Numbered from the stretch's first letter, positions 1-7,071 are shown. The stretch is DNA of 32,802 bases from an uncultured Terriglobus sp. (GCA_937871605.1 CALMRM010000287.1:17294-50095); one strand, 5' to 3'. Made by a program: numbers and translations. The notes: a model not told the origin generated them from the letters alone.

Positions 1-580
1 GGATGATGCCCAGGACGCGCTGCTTCATCTCAGACTGAATCTGCTCTTCCGCGAGCTCACGCTCGGTTACCCGCACGGTTACGGAGTTTGTGGTTGAAGC
101 GACAGGCAGAGCGATGTTGGGCGCTTCATGCTGCTGCCCTTCCTTGAGCGTGATCTCAGAAGAAACAAAGGTCTCAAGCCCGAGCGCGGTGATGGTGAAG
201 CGGTACCTACCGGGCGGCAAACTCACAAAGCGAAAGCGGCCCTCACTGTCAGAGGTAGTTTCGACCGGCGGGACCTTTTCATTGGCTGGAGAGGCAGCAT
301 CTTCTGCCACGCCGGCGGGCAAGGTCTCAAGGGTCACCCTTGCGCCGGGTACAAGGCCCTGATTTACGTCCAGCACCAGGCCAGAGATGCTGCCCTTGCC
401 CGTTTGCAGTTCCTGCTGCTCAGGGGAGGCGCGCACGCCAGGAGCATCGGGCAGCGCCAGCGACGCGGTGGGGCCACCCTGTGCCCCTGCCGCGGCGGGA
501 AGCATCGCAAGGCCGGTGGCAAGCATGGCGACAAGTGGGCGTCCCCGTCGCAAAGGGTGGCATTCGTAGGGTGCAGCCAT
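1..580 (-). CDS. Secreted carboxypeptidase-regulatory-like domain protein (3' end cut off)
   Basis: This gene is absent from the ORF track because it runs off the window edge. Reading back from the ATG at 580 gives about 193 residues without a stop. The N-terminus looks like a signal peptide: Arg-rich residues, then a hydrophobic stretch ending near PAAAGAQ. Residues about 62-150 form a CarboxypepD_reg-like beta-sandwich, with GSISGLVLDVNQGLVPGA at the start and SEGRFRFVSLPPGRYRFTI in the middle. The end, EEQIQSEMKQRVLGII, resembles the junction I recall from a family of secreted acidobacterial proteins in which this domain precedes a conserved region of unknown function. That recollection was not checked. 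An AAGG lies only 3 nt before the ATG, so a later start such as Met19 is possible. Role unknown; probably periplasmic or outer-membrane. Confidence 0.8.
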   Translation of the reverse strand, partial: MAAPYECHPLRRGRPLVAMLATGLAMLPAAAGAQGGPTASLALPDAPGVRASPEQQELQTGKGSISGLVLDVNQGLVPGARVTLETLPAGVAEDAASPANEKVPPVETTSDSEGRFRFVSLPPGRYRFTITALGLETFVSSEITLKEGQQHEAPNIALPVASTTNSVTVRVTERELAEEQIQSEMKQRVLGII

Positions 581-589
581 GTACCTTGG

Positions 590-618
590 ACGCTATTGCC
601 GCGCGGCCAATTTGTCAA
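590..618 (-). promoter_or_regulatory. Possible sigma70-type promoter of the CarboxypepD_reg-like gene
   Basis: On the minus strand a perfect -35 hexamer TTGACA is followed after 17 nt by TAGCGT, a weak -10 that matches consensus at three positions. Transcription would begin about 3-7 nt before the ATG at 580, giving an almost leaderless message. This call therefore fits best if the true start is downstream or the mRNA is leaderless. Confidence 0.3.
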
Positions 619-714
619 AGCAACTAGGTTGTAGCCGCATCAACGCGCAGTTTGACCAAAACGGATCCGCGGTCTAGGAGGATCGCAAGCGACGCGCATA
701 GAACAGGTACGGGG

Positions 715-1096
715 TCAGGACCCGGTCGCTTCCGCCTTAGGCGGCACCAGTGTGCCCTGGTGAAACTGCATTTGCCAGCGCCCGTCGCGGTGCATCCACA
801 GGCTGCTGCGCAGGCTCTCTCGCCCGTTCACCACAGTGCGATAGTGCAGCAGAGCCTTGTCGGCTGTCAGGGGTGTGCAGCGCACCTCGCTGATGCGGTG
901 GCGCCGCGCGGGAATGCGCACCAGTTCGCTCACCATGCCCGGCACGATCCCACACTTTGCCGGTTGCGCCAAACTCGCGAAAGTCTTCTGCAAGCAGCGA
1001 TTCGATGCAGTCGCGGCCGCAGTCCGCGCCGACTGCTAACAACTTCTTCTCCAACGGCAGGAGTGTATCGATGAGGTCCACAGCGTTCCGGTCCAT
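715..1096 (-). pseudogene. NTF2/SnoaL-like (DUF4440-type) protein, frameshifted
   Basis: Two minus-strand frames each carry half of one plausible small alpha+beta-barrel protein of about 126 residues. The first starts at ATG 1096 and contains ESLLAEDFREFGATGKVWDR, the typical first half of DUF4440/SnoaL-like proteins. The second, one base out of frame, continues with VSELVRIPARRHRISEV and ends with RSSLWMHRDGRWQMQFHQGT, the typical last two strands. The switch falls at about 936-946 around GCCGGGC, where removing one base would restore WDRAGMVSELV. The first frame continues beyond this point as Arg-rich shadow sequence. It could be a real pseudogene or a single-base sequencing error. Proteins of this fold often bind small polar ligands, but no specific function can be given. 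Confidence 0.7.
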
Positions 1097-1129
1097 AGCT
1101 CAAGGATAGAGTGTGCTGGCGCAATACGA

Positions 1130-1221
1130 AAGAGCGTCCGCAACGTGCGCCAAGTTGCCGCAATGTCCGCAGAGAGCTTTGCGAACATGGCGGAACCGTT
1201 GCGAACTCTGCGGACGCTCTT
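1130..1221. repeat. 13-bp perfect inverted repeat with nested repeats upstream of lipA
   Basis: AAGAGCGTCCGCA (1130-1142) is the exact reverse complement of TGCGGACGCTCTT (1209-1221). The 66 nt between contain a shorter CCGCAGAG/CTCTGCGG pair and repeated GCGAAC words. It lies between the 5' end of the minus-strand NTF2-like gene and the likely GTG start of lipA. It could be an RNA stem-loop in the lipA leader or a small repeat element. Its presence argues against the longer lipA reading frame from 1145. Confidence 0.6.
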
Positions 1222-1249
1222 AGGGCTTCACACGGCGTACACTCTCACT

Positions 1250-2173
1250 GTGAGCCAGTTTGCCCCCAGTCTGGTCCCTGACCTCATCCAGATTGATCTC
1301 TCGCCGAAGAAGGCTGCGCCCAAGCCGGAGTGGCTGAAGGCGCGCGCGCCGGTGGGCGAGACGTTCCACGCGCTCAAGAAGCTGACGCGCGACCTCGGCC
1401 TGCATACCGTATGCGAAAGCGCACACTGCCCCAACATTGGCGAGTGCTGGAACCACAAAACCGCTACCTTCATGATGCTAGGCAATAGCTGCACCCGGCG
1501 CTGCGGCTTTTGCGCGGTGCCCAGCGGCAAGCCAGAGCCCATCGACCATGACGAGCCGCGCCGCGTAGCCTATGCCGTCGCGCAGCTCGGTCTGCAGCAC
1601 GCCGTCATCACCAGCGTGAACCGTGACGACGACAACACCGGTGCCGCACGCGCCTTTGTGGAGGTCATCCGCGAAATTCGCGCGCAAGCTCCAGGCTGCC
1701 AGGTCGAGGTGCTAACGCCGGACTTCCAGGGTACCGAGGAAGCCATCCGCCTGGTCGTCGCCGCGGGTCCGGAAATCCTGAACCACAACATCGAGACCGT
1801 ACCTCGCCTGTACCGCGTGGCCAAGAGCGGCGGCCGCTACGAGCGCAGTCTCGGCTACCTGCGGCTGGCAAAGGAACTGAACCCGCGGCAGGTGACCAAG
1901 ACCGGCATCATCGTGGGCATGGGCGAAGAAACGCACGAACTGCTCGAGGTCTTCCGCGACCTCGCCGCCATCAAAGTCGACATCCTGACCATCGGCCAGT
2001 ACCTACGCCCCTCGAAGGACCACATCCCCATGAAGCGCTACTACACGCCGCAGGAGTTCGCCTTTCTGAAAGAAGAGGCGCTGCGCATGGGCTTCCGCCA
2101 TGTGGAAAGCGGCCCGCTGGTGCGCTCCAGCTACCATGCGCACGAACAGGCGCAATCGACGGGCCTGGCCTGA
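1250..2173 (+). CDS. lipA: Lipoyl synthase
   Basis: LipA inserts two sulfur atoms at C6 and C8 of protein-bound octanoyl groups, making the lipoyl cofactor of 2-oxoacid dehydrogenases and the glycine cleavage system. Both iron-sulfur sites are visible: the auxiliary cluster motif CESAHCPNIGEC (Cys55, 60, 66, counted from GTG 1250) and the radical-SAM motif CTRRCGFC (Cys81, 85, 88). The C-terminal GPLVRSSYHA contains the RSSY signature. The track ORF begins at 1145, but its first 35 residues overlap the inverted repeat at 1130-1221 and do not look like LipA. GTG 1250 gives 307 residues, within the usual length, although no clear Shine-Dalgarno precedes it. No lipB is adjacent. Confidence 0.95.
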   Translation: MSQFAPSLVPDLIQIDLSPKKAAPKPEWLKARAPVGETFHALKKLTRDLGLHTVCESAHCPNIGECWNHKTATFMMLGNSCTRRCGFCAVPSGKPEPIDHDEPRRVAYAVAQLGLQHAVITSVNRDDDNTGAARAFVEVIREIRAQAPGCQVEVLTPDFQGTEEAIRLVVAAGPEILNHNIETVPRLYRVAKSGGRYERSLGYLRLAKELNPRQVTKTGIIVGMGEETHELLEVFRDLAAIKVDILTIGQYLRPSKDHIPMKRYYTPQEFAFLKEEALRMGFRHVESGPLVRSSYHAHEQAQSTGLA

Positions 2174-2220
2174 TTTTAGGGATTGACTTTCACGAGTCGA
2201 TAAGCATCAGATAGGAATGG

Positions 2221-2249
2221 CTCCCCACCGTTGCTGACACGGCGGGGAG
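2221..2249 (+). terminator. Terminator-like hairpin downstream of lipA
   Basis: CTCCCC-A-CCGT pairs with ACGG-C-GGGGAG around a 7-nt loop, giving ten pairs and one A-C mismatch, 48 nt after the lipA stop. No T-run follows, so an intrinsic terminator is not proven; it may instead protect the 3' end of the mRNA. Confidence 0.4.
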
Positions 2250-2271
2250 GTTGGGAAGCAAGGCTCACGTC

Positions 2272-2376
2272 CTACGACATGTGTCTTGCCCAAGTCACCA
2301 GCAGGAATAGGAGAATTTCTCCCGGGACCTGCATGGTGAAGCTGCGACAACGAAACCGAAATGGCTGCATCGTCAT
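2272..2376 (-). CDS. Possible 34-aa hydrophobic small protein
   Basis: This is a short minus-strand frame of 34 residues from ATG 2376, or 32 residues from ATG 2370. The sequence AAAGGAG precedes it at ideal distance for the second ATG (8 nt). The product has a basic first half (PFRFRCRSF) and a hydrophobic stretch GEILLFLLVTWA, so it could be a membrane microprotein or a leader peptide. Two strong adjacent hairpins lie directly upstream. No homologue is recognised, and chance cannot be excluded at this length. The ribosome binding site is the main support. Confidence 0.3.
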   Translation of the reverse strand: MTMQPFRFRCRSFTMQVPGEILLFLLVTWARHMS

Positions 2377-2394
2377 AGCTCCTTTCTGTGAGAT

Positions 2395-2443
2395 CGCTTC
2401 CAAGGTTGCAGCCTTGGAAGCGTTTCGCTTTTCAGGGCGAAAC
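2395..2443 (-). promoter_or_regulatory. Two tandem hairpins upstream of the 34-aa ORF
   Basis: CGCTTCCAAGG (2395-2405) and CCTTGGAAGCG (2412-2422) form a perfect 11-bp stem with a 6-nt loop. GTTTCGC (2422-2428) and GCGAAAC (2437-2443) form a perfect 7-bp stem with an 8-nt loop. They abut at one base. On the minus strand they sit immediately before the AAAGGAG ribosome binding site of the small ORF, as expected of a structured leader. Neither has a T-run on either strand, so they are not ordinary terminators. Confidence 0.5.
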
Positions 2444-2622
2444 TGGTCACTTCCTCGGTGCCCCGTAGCGGTCAGCCCCACAGATCGGCAGTTCCAATCT
2501 AAGCACGTTTATTCAACAGGTTGTTTGCCCTACTGGCACGCCGCATCATCTGCAGCACGGGCGTGCACTGCCACATACAGCTAATTGGGCGTGGCATGCA
2601 ACAGCGCCGGTAGAATAGGCGC

Positions 2623-3162
2623 ATGTCCCACCCGATCAACTGCGAGCCGCTCAAAGACCTCATCCGCACCGTGCCGGACTTCCCCAAGCCGGGCATCCTG
2701 TTCTACGACATCACCACGCTGCTGAAGGACAAGGCAGGCTTTGCGCAGATGATCGACGCCTTTGCGGCGTACTACATCGACAAGCAGGTGGATCTGGTGC
2801 TGGGCATAGAGGCGCGCGGCTTCATCTTTGGTCCCGCCATGGCGTACCGGCTGAACGCGGGATTTGTGCCTGTGCGCAAGCCGCGCAAGCTGCCCGCGCC
2901 CACGGCCAAGGTGACCTACGACCTGGAGTATGGCTCTGACTCGCTCGAAATCCACCTGGACGCCATCCAACCCGGGCAGCGCGTCGTCATCGTAGACGAC
3001 CTCTTGGCGACAGGCGGCACCATGCAGGCAACGGTGCAGCTTGTAAAGCAGTTGGGCGGCGAAATAGCGGGCGTGGCCTTTGCGGTAGAACTCGACTTCC
3101 TGAAGGGCCGCTCCAAATTCCCGGATGTAGATGTCTACAGCCTTTTGCACTACGACGAGTAA
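2623..3162 (+). CDS. apt: Adenine phosphoribosyltransferase
   Basis: Apt converts adenine and PRPP to AMP and pyrophosphate in cytoplasmic purine salvage. The 179-residue product has standard family length. The N-terminal segment [15 protein letters not shown] (about 20-34) and [10 protein letters not shown] (61-70) are typical of Apt. [13 protein letters not shown] (121-133) is the PRPP-binding loop with its two acidic residues. The ATG at 2623 is preceded only by a weak purine stretch. The gene stands alone after a long spacer; mrr follows 32 nt downstream on the same strand. Confidence 0.96.
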   Translation: MSHPINCEPLKDLIRTVPDFPKPGILFYDITTLLKDKAGFAQMIDAFAAYYIDKQVDLVLGIEARGFIFGPAMAYRLNAGFVPVRKPRKLPAPTAKVTYDLEYGSDSLEIHLDAIQPGQRVVIVDDLLATGGTMQATVQLVKQLGGEIAGVAFAVELDFLKGRSKFPDVDVYSLLHYDE

Positions 3163-3194
3163 GCCACTAGCGATAGTTCGCCTGAGGAGGCGTT

Positions 3195-4106
3195 GTGGCG
3201 GTTCCTAACTACCAGGTGTTCATGGTGCCCATCCTCTCTGTCGCGCGCGACGGCATCGTTCATACGACAGCTGACTTTGAAGCTGGTGCTGCAGATTTGC
3301 TCAAGCTGTCAGTTGACGACAGAGCAGAGATGTTGTCGAGCGGCAGCATGACTGTGCTGCGTGACCGGGTAGGCTGGGCTTTTTACCACATGTACCGAGC
3401 AGGACTGCTAGACCGGCCAGCGCGTGGTCGATATGTCATAACTCCGCGAGGACAGCAAGCTCTCCAAGATAGCCCGCAGGGTATAGACCAGAAGTACCTC
3501 AAGCAGTTCGCAAGCTACAGGGAATACCTGACAAAGTCTAAGGAGGCAGTTCCTTCGTCTACTGAAGCACCTACGAATGAACCCGCTACGCAAACGCCGC
3601 AGGGTGCTATCGAAGCTGCGTACAAGGTCCTGCAACAACAACTTGCTGCCGAACTGCTGGAACAAGTAATGGCCAAGTCGCCTGCCTTCTTTGAAGATCT
3701 CGTACTCAAACTCTTGGTCAAGATGGGGTACGGTGGTTCAGAGCAGGACGCACGTGTTACAGGTCGCTCTGGCGATGGCGGTATAGACGGACTGATCAAC
3801 GAAGTTCGGCTTGGTTTAGATCGAATATACGTACAGGCAAAGCGCTGGCAGAACAAAGTTGGCACACCAGAGATGCGCGACTTTGTCGGTAGCTTGGCAG
3901 GTGGCGGAGCACACAAAGGTGTATTCATCACGACTTCAGGTTTTCAGCCGGGTGTCTCCGAGTACCTCCGCGGCGTGCAGCACCGAGTAGTGCTCATCGA
4001 TGGTCCTCGGCTGGCAGAACTCTGTATCCAGTTCGGCGTCGGTGTTCTAGTTGAGGGTGCTTACCACATCAAGAGAATCGATCTGTCATTCTTCGAAGCG
4101 GAGTAG
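3195..4106 (+). CDS. mrr: Mrr-type restriction endonuclease
   Basis: The product is a 303-residue Mrr-like nuclease; the best-known members cut methylated DNA (type IV restriction). Residues about 1-95 form the N-terminal winged-helix Mrr_N region (PNYQVFMVPIL, then VGWAFYHMYRAGLLDRP). After a polar linker comes the catalytic domain, starting at FFEDLVLKLLVKMGYG. The PD-(D/E)XK-type residues appear as SGDGGIDG (about 193-199) and VQAKRW (about 213-218). The start is GTG 3195 with a strong GAGGAGG 4 nt before it. Codon use is visibly less GC-biased than in apt or lipA, which suggests acquisition. No methyltransferase or specificity subunit lies alongside, as expected for a solitary type IV enzyme. 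Confidence 0.9.
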   Translation: MAVPNYQVFMVPILSVARDGIVHTTADFEAGAADLLKLSVDDRAEMLSSGSMTVLRDRVGWAFYHMYRAGLLDRPARGRYVITPRGQQALQDSPQGIDQKYLKQFASYREYLTKSKEAVPSSTEAPTNEPATQTPQGAIEAAYKVLQQQLAAELLEQVMAKSPAFFEDLVLKLLVKMGYGGSEQDARVTGRSGDGGIDGLINEVRLGLDRIYVQAKRWQNKVGTPEMRDFVGSLAGGGAHKGVFITTSGFQPGVSEYLRGVQHRVVLIDGPRLAELCIQFGVGVLVEGAYHIKRIDLSFFEAE

Positions 4107-4122
4107 CGCGCCTGCTTACGCG

Positions 4123-4389
4123 TCAGAGCGATAGTTTCACAATGCGCAGTGTGTCGTCCGCGCGCAAATAGCCCTTGCGGCGAAACCATGCCTCCATGCG
4201 CTCCTGCAGCAGCGGGAGCGGCACCAGTAGTCCAGCTTCCATCAGCCCGTCCGCAACGGGCAGGGTGTCGTCGAAGATGGCATCGTTGGTGAAGTTGCGC
4301 ATGGCGAAGTTGTCGATCCAGGCGATGGGACACGGGCTAACCTCGCCCGCCGCAGTCACCCGCTCGATACGCAGGGTGTGCAGGAACAT
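4123..4389 (-). CDS. Conserved-looking hypothetical protein, 88 aa
   Basis: No family is recognised. The frame shows the strong G/C third-position preference of neighbouring genes and starts 4 nt after the lactonase stop, so it is very likely translated from the same mRNA. The product is soluble, without a signal peptide or membrane segment. It contains CPIAWIDNFAMRNF in the middle and ends in a basic-acidic helix (RMEAWFRRKGYLRADD). Mrr converges on it 16 nt away. A competing minus-strand frame (4061-4333) is a shadow with Arg/His-rich composition. Confidence 0.65.
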   Translation of the reverse strand: MFLHTLRIERVTAAGEVSPCPIAWIDNFAMRNFTNDAIFDDTLPVADGLMEAGLLVPLPLLQERMEAWFRRKGYLRADDTLRIVKLSL

Positions 4390-4393
4390 TGGG

Positions 4394-5542
4394 CTAGGCC
4401 CACACGATCATGCACGCACCGGGCAGAGCGGTACTGCTGTGTTGCTGTCCCAGCACACCGGTTGTTGGGTCGCGCGGGAAGACGGTAAGATTGTCCGTGC
4501 CGTAGACGTTCGCGGCCAAGAGCCACTTGCCGGTGGTGTCCAGCGCGATGCAACGGTTCTCGGCACCGTTCTTCACCGGCGTGCCGACCGGCTGCAAAGT
4601 GCCGTCGCGCTGCACCGCCCAGGTGCTGATCGTATTGCTGTCGCGCACGCTGCCATACAGGAAGCGCGCATCGGGCGACAGGACCATGTCGGCGGTGCGG
4701 TTCTTAGCTGGCGCATCCGGCGGCAGGGTGCTGACCGACGCTACGCGCTCCAGCGTGCCACGCTTACCGTCCCAGTGCAGCAGATCGATGCGGTTGCCCA
4801 GCTCGTTGTTGCAGTAGATCCACCTGCCATTCGGGTGAAAGACGAGGTGGCGCGGCGCGCTGCTCGGCGGTGCCGTGTAAAAGGGCGGCGTATGCGGCGT
4901 CAGCCTGGCCGTCGCGGGGTCAAGCCGATAGACATAAATGCGGTCCGCGCCGTAGTCGTTCACCAGCACAAACCCACCGTCGCCCGGTGCCTGCAGGATG
5001 CTGTGGCAGCGGCTGTGCGGCTGCATGCGGTCAGGCCCGTGCACCGCGTCGCCGTAGCTGATGTGCTGCACCGCTGCGGAGAGCGCGCCATCGTTGCCGA
5101 CCCTGTAGGTGGTGATGTCACCCGTGCCCCAGTTCGCCTCCATGCAAACGCGCTCGGTACGGTCCAGCGAAACGAAGTTCGGGATAGTGCCCGTGGTGCT
5201 CTGCCGGTTGATCTCGCGCAGCGGCTCCTGCCCGTCCCCCGCTTGCAGCGCCACCACCTGGGCAATGCCATCCACGATGCACGTGCTGTACAACCGCCTG
5301 CGGTCACGCGTCAGCACCATGCAGTCATTGCCGGGCAGCGCCGCGGCCACCTCCGGCTGGGAAAAGCTGCCGCTGTCCAGGTCGAACTCCGCCGTGAAGA
5401 TGCCCTGCGCTGCTTTGCCAGAGGTACCGACATACGCGCGCTGCCGCTGCAGGGTGGCCGCAGCGACCTGGGCTGAAAGCGCGGTGCGCAGCAACAGCGT
5501 GGCGGCTGGCAGTGTGGTCAGAACGCGTCGGCGCGTGGGCAA
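4394..5542 (-). CDS. Lactonase-family seven-bladed beta-propeller protein, probable Tat export
   Basis: The 382-residue product matches the Lactonase family (6-phosphogluconolactonase YbhE-like fold). Repeated blade motifs are visible, such as PNFVSLDRTERVCMEANWG, PRHLVFHPNGRWIYCNNELG and MVLSPDARFLYGSVRDSNT. The N-terminus TRRRVLTTLPAATLLL looks like a twin-arginine signal, so the protein probably acts in the periplasm and cannot be the cytoplasmic pentose-pathway enzyme. It may hydrolyse another sugar lactone. The start is TTG 5542, supported by CAGGAG 8 nt upstream; no better in-frame start exists. It lies between two small unknown genes on the same strand. Confidence 0.85.
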   Translation of the reverse strand: MPTRRRVLTTLPAATLLLRTALSAQVAAATLQRQRAYVGTSGKAAQGIFTAEFDLDSGSFSQPEVAAALPGNDCMVLTRDRRRLYSTCIVDGIAQVVALQAGDGQEPLREINRQSTTGTIPNFVSLDRTERVCMEANWGTGDITTYRVGNDGALSAAVQHISYGDAVHGPDRMQPHSRCHSILQAPGDGGFVLVNDYGADRIYVYRLDPATARLTPHTPPFYTAPPSSAPRHLVFHPNGRWIYCNNELGNRIDLLHWDGKRGTLERVASVSTLPPDAPAKNRTADMVLSPDARFLYGSVRDSNTISTWAVQRDGTLQPVGTPVKNGAENRCIALDTTGKWLLAANVYGTDNLTVFPRDPTTGVLGQQHSSTALPGACMIVWA

Positions 5543-5610
5543 GGTGTCGCTCCTGGGATGCCCAGCCTACTCCTGCCGGTACGTGGGTGGCCAACCAACC
5601 CTCGGCGGCG

Positions 5611-6033
5611 CTACTCGGCTTCCAGGTGCCCGGCGTATTCCTCGGGTTTTACGTCGTCGTTGATGACGGGCAGCAGCGGCAGGTTGAAGGTGCTGCCTGC
5701 CTGATTCACCACGGCGTTCACATGGTCCAGCACCTCGTCCACTGTCATGGTGTACAGCTCGCGGCCGTTGTCGTAGCCGTTCTCTACGATGGTCTTCAGG
5801 TAGCGTCCGGCGGCCTGTGCCGCCGCGTAATCCGTAATGACGAAGCCGGTGCGTCGCTTCATCTCCACCCACGCGATGTTGGGCATGGCAATCCACATGG
5901 GCCGACCGTTTACGTCGAAGCGGATGTCCGTGGCGTCAGCGTGCCGGGTGGCAATGGCGACCATGGTCGCCTTCCAGACGCAGTGCAGTTCCTCGCCGCT
6001 CCAGCGGTCTTCGACCCGAAAATCCTCGTACAT
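5611..6033 (-). CDS. Hypothetical protein, 140 aa
   Basis: The track shows a 336-aa frame, but everything upstream of 6033 is the shadow of frr and its leader. The ATG at 6033 has GGGGAG 6-7 nt before it and opens a clean 140-residue product. The protein is soluble and acidic, with no signal peptide. Notable segments are DIRFDVNGRPMWIAMPN, VITDYAAAQAAGRYLK and NGRELYTMTVDEVLDHV. No Pfam family is recognised. I believe similar unnamed proteins occur in related acidobacteria, but this was not checked. It precedes the lactonase-like gene by 68 nt and is probably co-transcribed with it. Confidence 0.75.
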   Translation of the reverse strand: MYEDFRVEDRWSGEELHCVWKATMVAIATRHADATDIRFDVNGRPMWIAMPNIAWVEMKRRTGFVITDYAAAQAAGRYLKTIVENGYDNGRELYTMTVDEVLDHVNAVVNQAGSTFNLPLLPVINDDVKPEEYAGHLEAE

Positions 6034-6153
6034 GCCTGGCTCCCCTGACAGCAAGGGTAGAGGTTGCCGCGCCGCAGGGCAAGGCGGCCACCATGACACC
6101 TGCCCGGCAAGCGGGAGTGCGCCGATGTGCATCCCATAGAATCGACACGTTAG

Positions 6154-6199
6154 CAGGTGACGAACACCTGTTTGCAGGGCAGAACCCTGGTTGCGCAAC
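6154..6199 (+). promoter_or_regulatory. Tandem hairpins in the frr leader
   Basis: Three symmetrical units follow each other before frr. CAGGTG-ACGAA-CACCTG (6154-6170) and CAGGG-CAGAA-CCCTG (6175-6189) are perfect stems with 5-nt loops, and GTTGCGCAAC (6190-6199) is a 10-nt palindrome. They end 23 nt before the frr ATG, close to its ribosome binding site. A weak TAGAAT at 6137 could be a -10 element. They could form a leader RNA that controls translation. Confidence 0.4.
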
Positions 6200-6222
6200 A
6201 GGCGCGCTGAAGGAACAAGACG

Positions 6223-6807
6223 ATGGCTTCGCAGATGGCAAACATTCCCGCGTTGAAGGACCTGCAGGTCCAGCTCACGAACAAGATGAAGAAGTCCATT
6301 GAGGACTTTCGCACCAACCTGCTCTCCATCCGCACGGGCCGTGCCAGCGTGCACATGCTGGACAACGTGCGCGTGGACTACTACGGCTCGGAGATGCCCA
6401 TCAACCAGCTGGCACAGGTCTCCGCACCGGAAGCAACGCAGATCGTGGTGCAGCCGTTTGACGTGGGCGTGGTCGGGCTCATTGAAAAGGCCATTCGCAC
6501 CAGCGGTCAGGGCTTCAACCCCATGCACGACGGCAAGGTCATCCGCGTACCCGTGCCGCCCATGACAGAGGAGCGCCGCCGCGACGCCGTCAAGCAGCTC
6601 TCCGGCATCCTGGAAGACCACAAGACCAGCGTCCGCAACATTCGCCGCGACGGCAATGATGTCATCAAGAAGGCCACCAAAGACAAGCTCATCAGCGTCG
6701 ACGATGAGAAGCGCGCCATGGAAGAAACCCAGGGCATGACCGACGCACAGATCAAAACGCTGGAAGAAATGTTCAAGGTAAAGGAAAAGGAATTGATGAC
6801 GGTCTGA
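6223..6807 (+). CDS. frr: Ribosome recycling factor
   Basis: RRF works with EF-G to split the post-termination ribosome and release mRNA and tRNA. The 194-residue product is close to the family length (about 185). Domain I coiled-coil helices are seen at the start (QLTNKMKKSIEDFRTNLLSI) and end (KTLEEMFKVKEKELMTV). The conserved RTGRAS and the domain II segment YYGSEMPINQLAQVS are present, as are PPMTEERRRD and VRNIRRD. AAGGA precedes the ATG by about 9 nt. In many bacteria frr follows pyrH or tsf; here it stands alone, with a divergent gene upstream. Confidence 0.97.
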   Translation: MASQMANIPALKDLQVQLTNKMKKSIEDFRTNLLSIRTGRASVHMLDNVRVDYYGSEMPINQLAQVSAPEATQIVVQPFDVGVVGLIEKAIRTSGQGFNPMHDGKVIRVPVPPMTEERRRDAVKQLSGILEDHKTSVRNIRRDGNDVIKKATKDKLISVDDEKRAMEETQGMTDAQIKTLEEMFKVKEKELMTV

Positions 6808-6832
6808 ACCCGATGCCTACTCACAACGCCGC

Positions 6833-7046
6833 GTCATCCTGAGCGCAGCGGCATTCTGAACGCAGCGTCATCCTGAGCGCAGCGAAGGATCCCTACAATA
6901 GCTCGCACCTGGCATGGTGGTGCGGGCTTTCTTGCGCGAAAGGCCTTAGGCATACGCAACAACACGTCGTGATTTGTTACGAAAAGGTCTTTGCAGGCGG
7001 TGGTGACCCGGACGGCAACGGGATCCTTCGCTACGCTCAGGATGAC
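6833..7046. repeat. REP-like inverted repeat pair (GTCATCCTGAGCGCAGCG family)
   Basis: The 18-mer GTCATCCTGAGCGCAGCG occurs at 6833-6850 and again at 6867-6884, with a degenerate copy between (CATTCTGAACGCAGC). The second copy extends with AAGGATCCC to 6893. Its reverse complement returns at 7020-7046 with one mismatch in 27 nt. The roughly 125 nt between the arms contain the frr terminator. This layout resembles REP/BIME-type elements; no transposase is present. Confidence 0.8.
6900..6933 (+). terminator. Rho-independent terminator of frr
   Basis: AGCTCGCACC (6900-6909) pairs with GGTGCGGGCT (6919-6928) with a single G-U pair around a 9-nt loop, and is followed by TTCTT. It lies about 90 nt after the frr stop, inside the REP-like element. 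Confidence 0.7.
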
Positions 7047-7071
7047 ACCTTAACCAGCACCAGGAGCAGCA

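Larger units (their letters stand above)
2174..2622. other. Long spacer between lipA and apt with several stem-loops
   Basis: This 449-nt stretch has no well-supported large gene. The 117-aa plus-strand ORF at 2231-2584 matches nothing recognised and has atypical composition. The spacer holds a GC-rich hairpin just after lipA, two adjacent hairpins near 2395-2443, and a possible 34-aa minus-strand ORF with a good ribosome binding site. The last 150 nt before apt show no feature beyond a weak purine stretch before the apt start. Confidence 0.5.

Noticed and set aside
2231-2584. 117-aa plus-strand ORF between lipA and apt
   Set aside because: Composition does not match neighbouring genes, no domain is recognisable, and it runs through hairpins on both strands.
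4175-5476. 433-aa plus-strand ORF opposite the lactonase gene
   Set aside because: It is an Arg/Ala/His-rich antisense shadow, typical of high-GC DNA, with no domain.
6034-6621. N-terminal extension of the 5611-6621 ORF
   Set aside because: It is antisense to frr and its leader; the ATG at 6033 has a good ribosome binding site and opens the coherent protein.
6833-7046. CRISPR array or insertion sequence
   Set aside because: Copies are few, unevenly spaced and partly inverted, and no cas or transposase gene is present.
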